Origin: Euryhalocaulis caribicus
GTDB taxonomy: Bacteria > Pseudomonadota > Alphaproteobacteria > Caulobacterales > Maricaulaceae
Direction: 5' to 3'
Length of the DNA stretch: 64,000 bases
Assembly (NCBI RefSeq): GCF_000412185.1
Contig: NZ_ASJA01000003.1
Coordinates: 124,001 to 188,000, forward strand
Shown here: positions 24,778 to 33,671 of the stretch, in pieces
Layout: every line of letters begins with the position of its first letter
How positions within the stretch are numbered: position 1 is the stretch's first letter
Program-made: the position numbers and the translations under genes
Notes under the pieces: model-generated
The model's database searches: none
What the model was told of the DNA's origin: nothing
The model's input: the letters and a program-made list of their open reading frames with translations, nothing else

Positions 24778-26130
24778 ATGTCCATCAACTCTGCGCTTCT
24801 CGCCGGAACGACCGGCCTGGCCGCAAACTCCAGCGCCCTGGCCGCGATTTCGGACAATATCGCGAACGTGAACTCGGTCGGCTACAAGCGGACCGACACC
24901 CTGTTCGACTCTCTGTTCCAGGCCGATTCCTCGGCTTCCAGCTCCTATTCCGCGGGCGGCGTCAAATCCACGACGCGCCAGCTGGTGAACACGCAGGGCC
25001 AGCTGACCGCCACGGGCAACAGCTCCGACCTCGCCATTTCCGGCGCCGGCTTCTTCGTGGTCAGCCCGACCGCCTCCACCGGGCAGGCTTCGGACTATTT
25101 GTTCACCCGCGCTGGCTCCTTCAATGTCGATGAAAGCGGCCTGCTGGTGAATTCCTCGGGCTATTATCTGCAAGGCTGGCCGGTGAATCCGGACGGCAGC
25201 GTCACGGCGAACCCGTCCGACCTGACCGCGCTCGAGCCGGTGGATATCGGCTCCATCTCCGGCGTCGCGGAGGCCACCAGCAACGTCAAGATCAACGCCA
25301 ATCTGCGCGCCTCGACAGAGATCAGCGCCGCGGAAGCCACCTATGACGCCACCGCCACGGCCAACAACATGGCCTCCGGCGCCGTGGATCCGGACTTCAC
25401 GCGCACCATCACCGTTTACGACTCCCAGGGCGGTTCGCGCACGCTGAATCTCGCTTTCCTGAAATCCAGCGCCAATCCGAACGAATGGCATGTCGAGGTC
25501 TATTCCGATCCGCCGGGCGACGTGAATGGCGCGCCGCCGTTGGTCGACGGCCAGATCGCGACCGGTATCGTGACGTTCGACGCCAACGGCCAGATCGATG
25601 CGGGGGGAACCACGCTTCCGGCGTCTCTGGACATTCCCTGGGCGGCCTCCACCGGCGTGGAATCGCCCCAGACCGTGGCGCTGAATCTCGGCGGCCCGGG
25701 CGAGACCGGCGGCCTGACCCAGTTCGACAGCCCGTCCGTGCTGGTTTCCACCGCCATTGACGGCTCGGCCTTCAACGATAATCCGTCCATCTCCATCGAT
25801 GACGAAGGCTTCGTCGTGGCGTCCTTCGGCGACGGCGTGGTGCGGAAAGTTTATCAGTTGCCGCTGGCGACCTTCCCGAATCCTAACGGGCTGATCTCCG
25901 AAGTCGGCGGCGCCTACCGCATCTCTGGGGACTCCGGCGACTTCTCCCTGAAGGTGCCCAAGACCGGCGGCGCCGGAATAATCTCTTCGGCGACTCTGGA
26001 GGCGTCGAACGTCGATCTGGCGACCGAATTCGCCAATCTTATCAAGACTCAGCGGGCTTATTCGGCCAGCTCGAAAATCATCACAACCGCCGACGAAATG
26101 CTCGACGAGCTGATCCGGATGAAGCGGTAA
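24778..26130 (+). CDS. flgE: Flagellar hook protein FlgE
   Basis: FlgE is the subunit of the flagellar hook. The 450-residue protein starts M-S-I-N-S-A-L-L-A-G-T-T-G-L and contains the rod/hook signature I-S-D-N-I-A-N-V-N-S-V-G-Y-K-R-T-D-T near residue 23. A FlgE-type central domain follows with L-T-A-T-G-N-S-S-D-L-A-I-S-G-A-G-F-F-V-V. The C-terminus ends with S-N-V-D-L-A-T-E-F-A-N-L-I-K-T-Q-R-A-Y-S-A-S-S-K-I-I, the conserved D1/D0 helix. The 113-base gap after flgD contains the hairpin leader described separately. It is highly expressed in related bacteria and secreted through the flagellar export gate. Confidence 0.96.
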   Translation: MSINSALLAGTTGLAANSSALAAISDNIANVNSVGYKRTDTLFDSLFQADSSASSSYSAGGVKSTTRQLVNTQGQLTATGNSSDLAISGAGFFVVSPTASTGQASDYLFTRAGSFNVDESGLLVNSSGYYLQGWPVNPDGSVTANPSDLTALEPVDIGSISGVAEATSNVKINANLRASTEISAAEATYDATATANNMASGAVDPDFTRTITVYDSQGGSRTLNLAFLKSSANPNEWHVEVYSDPPGDVNGAPPLVDGQIATGIVTFDANGQIDAGGTTLPASLDIPWAASTGVESPQTVALNLGGPGETGGLTQFDSPSVLVSTAIDGSAFNDNPSISIDDEGFVVASFGDGVVRKVYQLPLATFPNPNGLISEVGGAYRISGDSGDFSLKVPKTGGAGIISSATLEASNVDLATEFANLIKTQRAYSASSKIITTADEMLDELIRMKR

Positions 26131-26161
26131 TTGAGGGGGCATGGGAGACGCCGGCTGAGCC

Positions 26162-26222
26162 GATTCAGCCGGCGTTAACCATATGATTAAGCTAACAAAT
26201 CGACTCGATGGTCGATGATTGC
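26162..26222 (+). promoter_or_regulatory. sciP upstream region: CtrA-like box and two GANTC sites
   Basis: TTAACCAT (26175-26182), the CtrA half-site octamer, continues into ATGATTAA to give a near-palindrome TTAA-N8-TTAA (26175-26190). GANTC sites for the CcrM methylase occur at 26162-26166 (GATTC) and 26202-26206 (GACTC). The classic CtrA box is TTAA-N7-TTAA, so the spacing is one base longer. The region suits cell-cycle control of sciP by CtrA and, through methylation, GcrA. Confidence 0.5.
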
Positions 26223-26292
26223 TTTAGCCGATTGTTAGGACGCTTGGGGTAAGACATACGTCATAACAAACAAGGGAATTGGCTGACCGACC

Positions 26293-26565
26293 ATGAATCC
26301 GCGCCGAACAGAAAATTACGTTATGGGACCCGATGGCAGCCCGCTGACCCTGGCTGATCTTCCCAAGCCGGAAACCCGCCGGTGGGTCGCCCGCCGCAAG
26401 GCGGAAGTCGTCGCCGCGGTCCGTGGCGGCCTCCTCAGCCTGGAGGACGCCTGCACCCGCTACCGCCTGACGGTCGAGGAATTCCTCGCCTGGCAGCGCA
26501 GCCTGGACGATCACGGCCTCGCCGGCCTGCGCACCACGCGCGTCCAGAAATACCGCAATCACTAG
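26293..26565 (+). CDS. sciP: SciP, DUF1153-family inhibitor of CtrA
   Basis: SciP is a small helix-turn-helix-like protein that binds CtrA, and possibly DNA, and blocks CtrA-activated transcription in G1/swarmer cells. The 90-residue product matches the family across its length: V-M-G-P-D-G-S-P-L-T, L-P-x-P-x-T-R-R-W-V-x-R-R-K-A-E-V-V-A-A-V-R-G-G-L-L-S and R-Y-x-L-T-V-E-E-F-L-x-W-Q-R. In Caulobacter sciP also lies next to hook genes, so the context supports the call. The ATG at 26293 is used; the ATG at 26323 would begin at the conserved core. A hairpin terminator follows. Confidence 0.92.
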   Translation: MNPRRTENYVMGPDGSPLTLADLPKPETRRWVARRKAEVVAAVRGGLLSLEDACTRYRLTVEEFLAWQRSLDDHGLAGLRTTRVQKYRNH

Positions 26566-26597
26566 GCATTACGCTTTTACATGTCAGGCGAAGAAAC

Positions 26598-26626
26598 GGG
26601 GCCGCGAAAGCGGCCTCTTTCATTTT
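26598..26626 (+). terminator. Intrinsic terminator after sciP
   Basis: GGCCGC (26600-26605) and GCGGCC (26610-26615) flank a GAAA tetraloop, followed by TCTTTCATTTT. A GC-rich stem with a stable loop and a T-rich tail is a standard rho-independent terminator. It ends the flagellar transcript before ruvC. Confidence 0.75.
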
Positions 26627-26710
26627 GACCTGACGCGCGCTGCGCGTCCGCGCTGAAATCTCCGCCGCGCCTATCGACGTTTCCTTTACGTTCTCGTTTA
26701 TGATGGCCCC

Positions 26711-27214
26711 ATGCGGGGAGCGATTCGCATTCTGGGGGTGGACCCCGGCCTGCGCCGGTGCGGCTGGGGCGTCGTCACGGTCGAGGGCGCGCGGCTGACC
26801 CATGTCGCCCATGGCGTGATTGCGCCGCCGACCGATGCGGCCATGTCAGACCGGCTCTGTGTGCTGTTTGACGCGCTGGATGCGCTGATCGCCGAACACG
26901 CGCCCCATCACGCCGCCGTCGAGGAAGCCTTCATGGCCAAGAACGCATCGTCCGCCCTGAAACTGGGGCAGGCCCGCGCCATGGCGCTGCTGGCCCCGGC
27001 GCGCGCCGGTCTGCCGGTGGCCGAATACGCCGCGCGGGAAATCAAGAAATCGGTCGTCGGCACGGGCGGCGCGGAGAAAAGCCAAGTGGCCTCCATGGTC
27101 TCCGTCCTGTTGCCCGGCTGCCGCGCGACGGCGGACGCGGCCGATGCGCTGGCCGTTGCGATTTGCCACGCGCACACCGGGCTGACGCGCGACCGTCTGG
27201 CGGCCGCCTCGTGA
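26711..27214 (+). CDS. ruvC: Holliday junction resolvase RuvC
   Basis: RuvC cuts four-way DNA junctions made during recombination repair. The 167-residue protein has the four acidic catalytic residues of the family. They are in I-L-G-V-D-P-G-L-R-R-C-G-W-G near the N-terminus, A-V-E-E-A-F around residue 75, and the C-terminal A-D-A-A-D-A-L-A-V-A-I-C-H. F-M-A-K-N-A-S-S-A-L-K-L-G-Q-A-R is the DNA-contact helix. It is first in ruvCAB. Its TGA stop lies inside the GTG start of ruvA (GTGA overlap). Confidence 0.97.
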   Translation: MRGAIRILGVDPGLRRCGWGVVTVEGARLTHVAHGVIAPPTDAAMSDRLCVLFDALDALIAEHAPHHAAVEEAFMAKNASSALKLGQARAMALLAPARAGLPVAEYAAREIKKSVVGTGGAEKSQVASMVSVLLPGCRATADAADALAVAICHAHTGLTRDRLAAAS

Positions 27215-27840
27215 TCGGCAAACTGAAAGGCGTCGTCGACACGATCGGCGAGGGCGAGGCGATCCTGGACGTCCACGGGGTCGGCTATCTGGTCTTCGCC
27301 GGGGCGCGGACGCTGCGCAATCTCCAGATCGGCGAGGCGGCGGAGCTGCATATCGAGACCGAGGTGCGCGAGGACGCCTTCAAGCTCTGGGCCTTTGCCA
27401 GCGAGGGCGAACGCGCCTGGTTCGCCCGCCTGAAGGAAGTGCCGGGCGTTGGCTCCAAGGTCGCCGCCGCGATCCTCGACGCCCTGACCCCGGACGACCT
27501 GATGAACGCCTCCGCGCTGGAAGACGCCGGCGCGGTGTCCCGCGCCCATGGCGTCGGCAAGAAGCTGGCCGCCCGCGTGGTATCCGAACTCAAGGACAAG
27601 GCGCCGCCTTCCGGGCGGGGCCTTGCCGCCGCGCCCGCGCCCTCTGGGCCAGGCGCGGCGCCCAATTCGCCCGCCGCCGCGGCTTCCGGCGTGCGGCTGG
27701 ACGCCGTCTCGGCGCTCACCAATCTTGGCTATGACCGCACCGACGCCCAACGCGCCGTGGCCGAGGCGCTGGCGGACGCCGGCGATGACCCCGAACTCGA
27801 CGCCGTCCTGAAAGCCGCGCTTAAAGAGCTGGCCCGGTGA
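27211..27840 (+). CDS. ruvA: Holliday junction branch-migration protein RuvA
   Basis: RuvA binds the Holliday junction as a tetramer and loads the RuvB motor. I use the GTG at 27211, giving 209 residues that begin [10 protein letters not shown] as RuvA does. V-H-G-V-G-Y-L-V is in the OB domain. [16 protein letters not shown] and [19 protein letters not shown] are the two helix-hairpin-helix motifs. A Pro/Ala-rich linker leads to the C-terminal RuvB-contact domain (A-L-T-N-L-G-Y). It overlaps ruvC and ruvB by four bases each. Confidence 0.97.
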   Translation: MIGKLKGVVDTIGEGEAILDVHGVGYLVFAGARTLRNLQIGEAAELHIETEVREDAFKLWAFASEGERAWFARLKEVPGVGSKVAAAILDALTPDDLMNASALEDAGAVSRAHGVGKKLAARVVSELKDKAPPSGRGLAAAPAPSGPGAAPNSPAAAASGVRLDAVSALTNLGYDRTDAQRAVAEALADAGDDPELDAVLKAALKELAR

Positions 27841-28871
27841 GCGAGGAAGACCGTCTCATATCCGGCGAACGTCAGGACGATGACGGCCGCGACAAGGCGC
27901 TGCGCCCAGAAACGTTCGATGAATTCGTCGGCCAGCGCGATCCGGTCGGCAATCTGAAAGTGTTCGTGCGCGCCGCCGCCAATCGCGGCGAGGCGCTGGA
28001 TCATGTCCTGCTGTCCGGCCCGCCGGGCCTTGGCAAGACCACGCTCGCGCAGATCACGGCGCGGGAGCTGGGGGTGAATTTCCGCTCCACGTCCGGCCCG
28101 ATCCTCGCCAAGGCGGGGGACCTCGCCGCGCTGCTGACCAATCTGGAGCCGCGCGACGTCCTGTTCATTGACGAGATCCACCGCCTCAACCCGGCGGTCG
28201 AAGAGGTCCTCTATCCGGCGATGGAGGATTTCGAGCTGGACCTGATTATCGGGGAGGGGCCGTCGGCCCGCTCGGTGAAGGTCGGCCTGGCTCCCTTCAC
28301 ACTCATTGGGGCCACCACCCGCGCCGGGCTTCTGGCCACGCCCCTGCGCGACCGTTTCGGCGTGCCCGTGCGGCTGGATTTTTATGAAGTCGAGGAGCTG
28401 GCCCATATCGTCGCCCGGCAGGGGCGCAAGCTGGGCGCGCCGCTCAGCGAGGAAGGCGCGCTGGAAATCGCCCGCCGCGCCCGCGGCACGCCGCGTGTCG
28501 CCGGGCGCCTGCTGCGCCGCGTGCGCGACTTCGCCGAAAGCGACGGCGCGGAAATGATCGACCGCGCCGAAGCTGACAAGGCGCTGAAACGGCTTGGCGT
28601 GGACGCTATCGGGCTGGACCGGCAGGACCGCCGCTACCTGAAAGCCCTGGCGGAGATGTTCGGCGGCGGCCCTGTCGGCGTGGAGACCATGGCCGCGGCG
28701 CTGGCGGAAGCGCGCGACGCCATTGAGGAAGTGATCGAGCCGTTTCTGGTGCGCGAAGGTTTTGTCATGCGCACCCCGCGCGGCCGCGTCGCCTGCCCCC
28801 GCGCCTATGAACATATGGGCCTGACCCCGCCGCCCAGCGGCCCGCAGGCCGGCCTGTTCGGCGAGAAATAG
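27837..28871 (+). CDS. ruvB: Holliday junction helicase motor RuvB
   Basis: RuvB is the AAA+ motor that drives branch migration. It starts at the GTG at 27837, overlapping the ruvA stop by four bases, and has 344 residues. R-P-x-x-F-D-E-F-V-G-Q is at residues 23-33 and the Walker A loop G-P-P-G-L-G-K-T at 61-68. Walker B is [10 protein letters not shown], sensor 1 G-A-T-T-R-A-G-L-L, and the arginine finger region P-L-R-D-R-F-G. The winged-helix domain ends with R-T-P-R-G-R-V-A. Length is usual. Confidence 0.98.
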   Translation: MSEEDRLISGERQDDDGRDKALRPETFDEFVGQRDPVGNLKVFVRAAANRGEALDHVLLSGPPGLGKTTLAQITARELGVNFRSTSGPILAKAGDLAALLTNLEPRDVLFIDEIHRLNPAVEEVLYPAMEDFELDLIIGEGPSARSVKVGLAPFTLIGATTRAGLLATPLRDRFGVPVRLDFYEVEELAHIVARQGRKLGAPLSEEGALEIARRARGTPRVAGRLLRRVRDFAESDGAEMIDRAEADKALKRLGVDAIGLDRQDRRYLKALAEMFGGGPVGVETMAAALAEARDAIEEVIEPFLVREGFVMRTPRGRVACPRAYEHMGLTPPPSGPQAGLFGEK

Positions 28872-28874
28872 ACC

Positions 28875-29339
28875 ATGAGCGGAAAAGAGCAGCCGGCTCA
28901 GGGCCGGATCGAAGACGGCCTGCACCGCCTGCCCGTGCGCGTCTATTACGAAGACACCGATTTCACCGGCGTTGTCTATTACGCCAATTATCTGAAATTC
29001 ATGGAGCGCGGCCGCACCGATTTCCTGCGCTGCGCAGGCGTGGCGCATGCGGCGCTGGCGGAACTTGATCCGCCTCTGGGCTTTGCCATCCGGGAAGCGA
29101 ACCTGAAATTTCATGCCCCGGCGCGGATCGACGACGCCCTGATTGTGGAAACACGGCTGGTCGATGCGCGCGGGGCGAGACTGAAGATGGAGCAGCGTAT
29201 CCTGCGGAAAGAGGCCATGCTGATGGAAGGGAGCGTGGAGGCGGCTTGCATCGATTTTGCAGGACGTCCGCGTCGCCTTCCTGCAACAGTAAGCGAACAG
29301 ATAATCCGCCACGCCCGATCCGTCCTGAAATCGTCATAA
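28875..29339 (+). CDS. ybgC: Tol-Pal-associated acyl-CoA thioesterase YbgC
   Basis: The 154-residue hot-dog-fold thioesterase has V-R-V-Y-Y-E-D-T-D-F-T-G-V-V-Y-Y-A-N-Y-L at about residues 20-40. It contains the catalytic Asp (in E-D-T-D) and the conserved Tyr, followed by F-M-E-R-G-R-T-D-F-L-R. YbgC hydrolyses acyl-CoA or acyl-ACP and is linked with phospholipid enzymes. Its gene normally precedes tolQ, as here. It starts 3 bases after ruvB, so it may be read through from ruvCAB. The C-terminus has an additional basic stretch. Confidence 0.93.
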   Translation: MSGKEQPAQGRIEDGLHRLPVRVYYEDTDFTGVVYYANYLKFMERGRTDFLRCAGVAHAALAELDPPLGFAIREANLKFHAPARIDDALIVETRLVDARGARLKMEQRILRKEAMLMEGSVEAACIDFAGRPRRLPATVSEQIIRHARSVLKSS

Positions 29340-29362
29340 TCAGCCGCGAAACGAAGCTGAAC

Positions 29363-29419
29363 TTGACCGGGCGCGCGGCGGCCCAAGAATAACCCGCGAC
29401 TCGCGAGAGAATTAACCAT
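29363..29419 (+). promoter_or_regulatory. tolQ promoter region with CtrA-like octamer and GANTC site
   Basis: TTGACC (29363-29368), a 16-base spacer and AAGAAT (29385-29390) form a plausible housekeeping promoter. GACTC (29398-29402) is a CcrM methylation site near the predicted start. TTAACCAT (29412-29419), the CtrA octamer, lies 16 bases before the tolQ ATG, where binding would be expected to repress. The same pair of motifs occurs before sciP. Confidence 0.42.
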
Positions 29420-29435
29420 GGGGAGACCCGCCTAG

Positions 29436-30161
29436 ATGGACATTCTGATGCTGGCCGCCGCCGGACCCGCCGCGCTCGGCCCCGGCGAAGCCGACTATTC
29501 GTTCATCGGCCTGTTTTTCAGGGCCGATATTATCGTCAAGGCCGTGATGATCGGGCTGGCGCTCGCCTCGATCTGGTCCTGGGCCATTATTCTGGACAAG
29601 CAGTTCCAGTTGATGGGCCTGCGCCGCAAGGCGCGCCGGTTCGAGGATGATTTCTGGGCCGGCCGCTCTCTGGACGATCTGAACAACACCTTCGCCGCCA
29701 AGCCGCGCGACCCGATGAGCCGGGTCTTCGCCGCGGCCATGTCCGAATGGCGGGAGTCGAAGGACTCTACCTCCGAAGGCCAGATGCTGAGCCTGCGGGA
29801 ACGCATCGACCGCGTGATGAACGTCGCCGTGCAGCGGGAAATTTCCAATCTCGAAAGCGGTCTCGGCGCGCTGGCCTCCATCGGCTCGGTGTCGGTGTTC
29901 GTGGGCCTGCTGGGCACGGTCTGGGGCATCATGAACTCTTTCCGCGCCATCGCCGCCTCGCGCGACACCAATCTCGCCGTCGTTGCGCCCGGTATCGCGG
30001 AGGCGCTGTTCGCCACCGCGCTGGGCCTGGTCGCGGCCATCCCGGCGGTGATTTTCTACAACAAGTTCTCCACCGACATCTCCAGATACGCCGTGCGTCT
30101 TGAAGGCTATGCGGACGAGCTGTCGGCGATCCTGTCCCGCCGCATCCACGGGCGGCGCTGA
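29436..30161 (+). CDS. tolQ: Tol-Pal motor protein TolQ
   Basis: TolQ is the inner-membrane stator homologous to MotA/ExbB. With TolR it uses the proton-motive force to energise TolA and pull the outer membrane inward at division. The 241-residue protein has a first hydrophobic segment at about residues 32-55 (V-K-A-V-M-I-G-L-A-L-A-S-I-W-S-W). Two C-terminal segments contain S-I-G-S-V-S-V-F-V-G-L-L-G-T-V-W-G-I-M-N-S-F and A-T-A-L-G-L-V-A-A-I-P-A-V-I. A gggga Shine-Dalgarno lies before the ATG. It overlaps tolR by one base. Confidence 0.96.
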   Translation: MDILMLAAAGPAALGPGEADYSFIGLFFRADIIVKAVMIGLALASIWSWAIILDKQFQLMGLRRKARRFEDDFWAGRSLDDLNNTFAAKPRDPMSRVFAAAMSEWRESKDSTSEGQMLSLRERIDRVMNVAVQREISNLESGLGALASIGSVSVFVGLLGTVWGIMNSFRAIAASRDTNLAVVAPGIAEALFATALGLVAAIPAVIFYNKFSTDISRYAVRLEGYADELSAILSRRIHGRR

Positions 30162-30607
30162 TGGGAGCCGGAGTCACTCATCAACCGCGCGGGCGCGGCG
30201 GCGGGCGTTTCCGCCCCCGGGCCGAGATCAACGTCACGCCGCTGGTCGACGTCATGCTGGTGCTGCTGATCGTGTTCATGATCACAGCGCCGCTGCTGAC
30301 CGTCGGCGTGCCGGTGGACCTGCCCAAGACAGAGGCCAAGGCCCTGTCGGCGGATTCGGAACCCCTGACCATCACCATCCAGCCGGACGGAACGATCTTC
30401 CTTCAGGAGACCGAAATTCCGATGGAGGAACTGGTGCCGCGTCTCTCCGCCATGTCGGAGGCCGGTTATCAGGAGCGCATCTTCGTGCGCGGCGACAACG
30501 CCGTTGAGTACGGCAAGGTCATGCGCGTCATGGCGCGGCTGAATTCGGCGGGCTTTACCAATATCGGCATGGTCACAGACCCGACCGAAACCACCGAAAA
30601 CGAATAA
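30161..30607 (+). CDS. tolR: Tol-Pal motor protein TolR
   Basis: TolR has one transmembrane helix and a periplasmic domain, and carries the proton-channel aspartate of the TolQ-TolR motor. In this 148-residue protein I-N-V-T-P-L-V-D-V-M-L-V-L-L-I-V-F-M (about 23-41) contains that Asp. Downstream, V-D-L-P-K-T-E and I-F-V-R-G-D match the ExbD/TolR fold. It is preceded by a Gly/Arg-rich N-terminal cytoplasmic tail. The ATG overlaps the tolQ TGA. Confidence 0.96.
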   Translation: MGAGVTHQPRGRGGGRFRPRAEINVTPLVDVMLVLLIVFMITAPLLTVGVPVDLPKTEAKALSADSEPLTITIQPDGTIFLQETEIPMEELVPRLSAMSEAGYQERIFVRGDNAVEYGKVMRVMARLNSAGFTNIGMVTDPTETTENE

Positions 30608-30613
30608 AGACCG

Positions 30614-31453
30614 ATGCGCGCCGGACTGCCCTTATCCATTATCGGGCACGCCGTGCTGATCACCGGCGGGCTGATCGCGCTGCCCTATGCCGCAAAGACG
30701 GTGGACGATTCCCCCGTGCCGGTGGTCCCGATCGAGCTGGTGACGATCGGCGAGGAGACCAATATCCGCGCCGCGGTGGAGGACGAGGAGCCCGAACCGG
30801 TGGAAGAGCCGGAGCCGGCCGTCGAGGAAACCCCGGACGAGGAGCCGCCCGCCGAACAGGTCGAGGAAGCTCCGGCCCCCGAACCCGAGCCGGTCGAGGA
30901 AGAGCCCGAGGCCGAGCCGGAAGTCATCGACGCCCCGGACGAGGAGCCGGTTGAGGAAGAACCTGAACCGGAGCCTGAGCCCGAACCCGAGCCGGAAAAG
31001 GAAGAGTTCAATCTCGACCGCATCGCCTCCCTGGTCGACAAGGCCAAGGAGGAGCAGCGCCCCCCTGACCGGCGCGAGGATTCCGGCGACACCCCGCCCG
31101 AACGCGCCGAGGAGGCGCGCCCGGCCGCCGGGCTCGGCACCGACATGACGATTTCCGAATATGACGCCCTGCGCCGCCGCATGCTGGAATGCTGGCGCGC
31201 GCCGCTGGACGCGCCCAATCCGGAAGAACTGGCGGTCTCCGTGCGCGTTCAGCTCAACCGGGACGGCACGCTGGCCTCCCAGCCGCAGCTTCTGAACGCC
31301 AACCGGATTCGCCTGTCAGGCGATCCTTATTTGCGGCTGGCGGGGGAGCGGGCTGTGCGCGCGGTGCAACAGTGCGCGCCATATTCTTTCCTTCCTGCTG
31401 ACAAATATTCCGCCTGGCGCGAGATCACGATGAACTTCGACGCGTCGAACTGA
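30614..31453 (+). CDS. tolA: TolA, acidic Pro/Glu-linker type
   Basis: TolA spans the periplasm, linking the TolQR motor to Pal. The 279-residue protein has an N-terminal membrane anchor ([19 protein letters not shown]). The linker at about residues 55-135 is made of repeated Glu-Pro, Glu-Glu and Pro units. A C-terminal TonB/TolA-like domain starts near residue 180 ([14 protein letters not shown]). The linker of enterobacterial TolA is instead Lys/Ala-rich and helical; an acidic Pro-rich version is common in alphaproteobacteria and more like TonB. The Cys pair expected in the C-terminal domain is present (C-W and Q-C-A-P). Assigned by position and architecture. Confidence 0.88.
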   Translation: MRAGLPLSIIGHAVLITGGLIALPYAAKTVDDSPVPVVPIELVTIGEETNIRAAVEDEEPEPVEEPEPAVEETPDEEPPAEQVEEAPAPEPEPVEEEPEAEPEVIDAPDEEPVEEEPEPEPEPEPEPEKEEFNLDRIASLVDKAKEEQRPPDRREDSGDTPPERAEEARPAAGLGTDMTISEYDALRRRMLECWRAPLDAPNPEELAVSVRVQLNRDGTLASQPQLLNANRIRLSGDPYLRLAGERAVRAVQQCAPYSFLPADKYSAWREITMNFDASN

Positions 31454-31491
31454 CTGCGCTACACATTGCCCGCCCGTCTGGCGGCGAAACG

Positions 31492-32808
31492 ATGAGAGAG
31501 ATGTCCATGCAACGCTTTCTGATGCTTGTCCTCCTCCCGGTCCTTCTGGTGGTTGCGCCCGCGCACGCCCAGATCGAAGTGGACATCAACAAGGGCCACC
31601 TGAATCCGCTGCCCGTCGCGGTCGACCCGTTCATGGGCGATACGCCCGAGGCCGCCGATCTGGGCGCCGACATCGCCGGCGTGGTCACCAATAATCTGGA
31701 GCGGTCCGGCCTGTTCGAGCCGATCTCCCAGGAGGCCTTCGTCGAGGACATCCAGGACTTCAATGTGCGTCCGCGCTTTCAGGACTGGCGGCTGATCAAC
31801 GCCCAGGCCCTGCTGACCGGCGAAGTGGAGCTTCAGTCGGAGTCGCGCATGCGCGTCGCCTTCCGCCTGTGGGACGTCTATGGCGAGGAGGAAATCCTGG
31901 CCCTGTCCTTCACCGCCACGCCCGATCTGTGGCGGCGGATCGCGCACAAGGTCTCCGACCAGATCTATAAGCGCCTGACCGGCGAAGAGGGCTATTTCGA
32001 CACCCGCATCGTCTTTGTCTCCGAAAGCGGGGACAAGATGAATCGCGTGAAACGCCTGGCGATCATGGATCAGGACGGCGCCAATATGCAGTTCCTGACC
32101 AGCGGCGATTACACGGTGCTGACGCCGCGTTTCTCGCCGTCGAACCAGATGATCACCTATATGAGCTACCGCACCGGCAAGCCGCAGATTCATCTGTTCG
32201 ATATCGAAACCGGCCGCCACGAGACGCTGGGCAATATCGGCAATATGACGTTCGCCCCGCGCTTCTCCCCCGACGGATCGAAAGTGGTCATGTCGCTGGA
32301 GGAGGCCGGCAATACCGACATCTATGTGATGGATTTGCGCTCGCGCCAGATGACGCGCCTCACCTTCGGCCAGTCCATCGACACCTCTCCCACCTTCTCC
32401 CCGGAAGGCGACCGCGTGGTGTTTGAATCCGACCGCGGCGGTTCGCAGCAGCTCTACATCATGAACGCCGACGGTTCGGGCGTGGAGCGGATCAGTTTCG
32501 GCGAGGGGCGCTACGCCACCCCGGTCTGGTCTCCGCGCGGCGACCTGATCGCCTTCACCAAGATTACGGGCGGCCGGTTCGCCATCGGCGTCATGCGCTC
32601 CGACGGGTCAGGCGAGCGCCTGCTGGCCGACGGGTTCCGCGCCGAAGGCCCCACCTGGGCGCCCAATGGCCGGGTGATCATGTTCTGGCGTGAAGAGCGG
32701 GGCGGCGAACCCTCCATCTGGAGCATTGACCTGACCGGCCAGAACCTGCGCCGGGTGAATACGCCCGGCTCGGCCTCCGATCCGGCGTGGTCGCCGCTGT
32801 TGGACTGA
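31492..32808 (+). CDS. tolB: Tol-Pal periplasmic beta-propeller TolB
   Basis: TolB binds Pal and controls its link to peptidoglycan. The 438-residue protein has a signal peptide ([17 protein letters not shown]) and an N-terminal alpha/beta domain. A WD40/PD40-like propeller follows, with repeats such as [21 protein letters not shown] and P-V-W-S-P-R-G-D. Three in-frame ATGs lie at 31492, 31501 and 31507. A gagag just before the last makes 31507 possible, but the signal peptide is intact either way. It lies between tolA and pal. Confidence 0.95.
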   Translation: MREMSMQRFLMLVLLPVLLVVAPAHAQIEVDINKGHLNPLPVAVDPFMGDTPEAADLGADIAGVVTNNLERSGLFEPISQEAFVEDIQDFNVRPRFQDWRLINAQALLTGEVELQSESRMRVAFRLWDVYGEEEILALSFTATPDLWRRIAHKVSDQIYKRLTGEEGYFDTRIVFVSESGDKMNRVKRLAIMDQDGANMQFLTSGDYTVLTPRFSPSNQMITYMSYRTGKPQIHLFDIETGRHETLGNIGNMTFAPRFSPDGSKVVMSLEEAGNTDIYVMDLRSRQMTRLTFGQSIDTSPTFSPEGDRVVFESDRGGSQQLYIMNADGSGVERISFGEGRYATPVWSPRGDLIAFTKITGGRFAIGVMRSDGSGERLLADGFRAEGPTWAPNGRVIMFWREERGGEPSIWSIDLTGQNLRRVNTPGSASDPAWSPLLD

Positions 32809-33006
32809 CACTCGCCTGAAAAGGGAATTTATAGAAATCGTTGGAACTCCGTTGCGTTTCTCGCGTAGAATGCCGTTCTGGAAGGGCGCGCACGGCGTAA
32901 TGCGATAGCGCGCGGTCCGGTTGCCCGGATCGCAACGTTGACGGGGCTGACGGATGCCGTGCAGACGCTCGCCCGAAAGAAAAGTTTTTTGTTCAAGGGG
33001 AATCCC

Positions 33007-33531
33007 ATGAAGTTCCAGATTGCCTTGTTTGCCGCCGCCGCCCTCGTGGCCGCCGGTTGCGCCAAAAAAGACGAGCCGGTGGATACCACGCCGTCTCAAC
33101 CGCCCCAGACCACTGATCGCGGCGATCCCAACGCCAATATCGATCGCGGTCCGGTTCCCGGAACCGAAGCCGATTTCGTCGAGAATGCGGGCGACCGCGT
33201 TTTCTACGAACTCGACTCCTATCAGCTGGACAGCGAAGGCCGCGCGACGCTCGACCGTCAGGCCGCCTGGCTTCAGGAATATCCGAACGTGACCGTTCTG
33301 GTCGGCGGCCACGCCGACGAACGCGGCACGCGCGAATACAACCTCGCCCTGGCGGCGCGCCGCGCCAACTCGGCGAAGGACTATCTGGTGTCGCGCGGGA
33401 TCGATCCCTCGCGTCTGTCCACGGTGTCCTACGGTGAAGAACGCCCGGTCTGCTCTGCGTCTTCGCAGGAGTGCTGGGCTCTGAACAGGAATGCGACCAG
33501 CAACATCGTCTCCGGCGCCGTCTCCAGCTAG
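33007..33531 (+). CDS. pal: Peptidoglycan-associated lipoprotein Pal
   Basis: Pal anchors the outer membrane to peptidoglycan. From the ATG at 33007 it has 174 residues and a lipoprotein signal ending V-A-A-G-C, with the lipidated Cys near residue 18. The OmpA-like domain contains V-G-G-H-A-D-E-R-G-T-R-E-Y-N and A-R-R-A-N-S-A-K-D-Y-L-V-S-R-G-I-D, followed by S-T-V-S-Y-G-E-E-R-P. A ~30-residue Pro/Thr/Asp-rich tether separates the two. The 198-base gap after tolB suggests that pal may have its own promoter. Confidence 0.97.
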   Translation: MKFQIALFAAAALVAAGCAKKDEPVDTTPSQPPQTTDRGDPNANIDRGPVPGTEADFVENAGDRVFYELDSYQLDSEGRATLDRQAAWLQEYPNVTVLVGGHADERGTREYNLALAARRANSAKDYLVSRGIDPSRLSTVSYGEERPVCSASSQECWALNRNATSNIVSGAVSS

Positions 33532-33577
33532 GAGACGCGTAGCGGAAAGGCCGTTCGCGGCTGACGACGCTTGAAAT

Positions 33578-33616
33578 ACGGCGCCCGCCGGGACCTCCCC
33601 GCCGGGCGCCGTTTGC
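33578..33616 (+). terminator. Probable terminator after pal
   Basis: ACGGCGCCCG (33578-33587) pairs with CGGGCGCCGT (33603-33612) around a 15-base loop, followed by TTGCG. The stem is strong but the T-tract is short, so termination may be partial, with read-through to cpoB. Confidence 0.5.
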
Positions 33617-33671
33617 GTTCCGGCCCGGCCCGGCCATAGTTTCGCCAACCCTATTGCCTAATGGACGACCC

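Noticed and set aside
30780-31010. Repetitive GAACCGGAG-like units that could look like a CRISPR or tandem-repeat array
   Set aside because: They are Glu-Pro codons of the TolA linker, with irregular spacing and no unique spacers.
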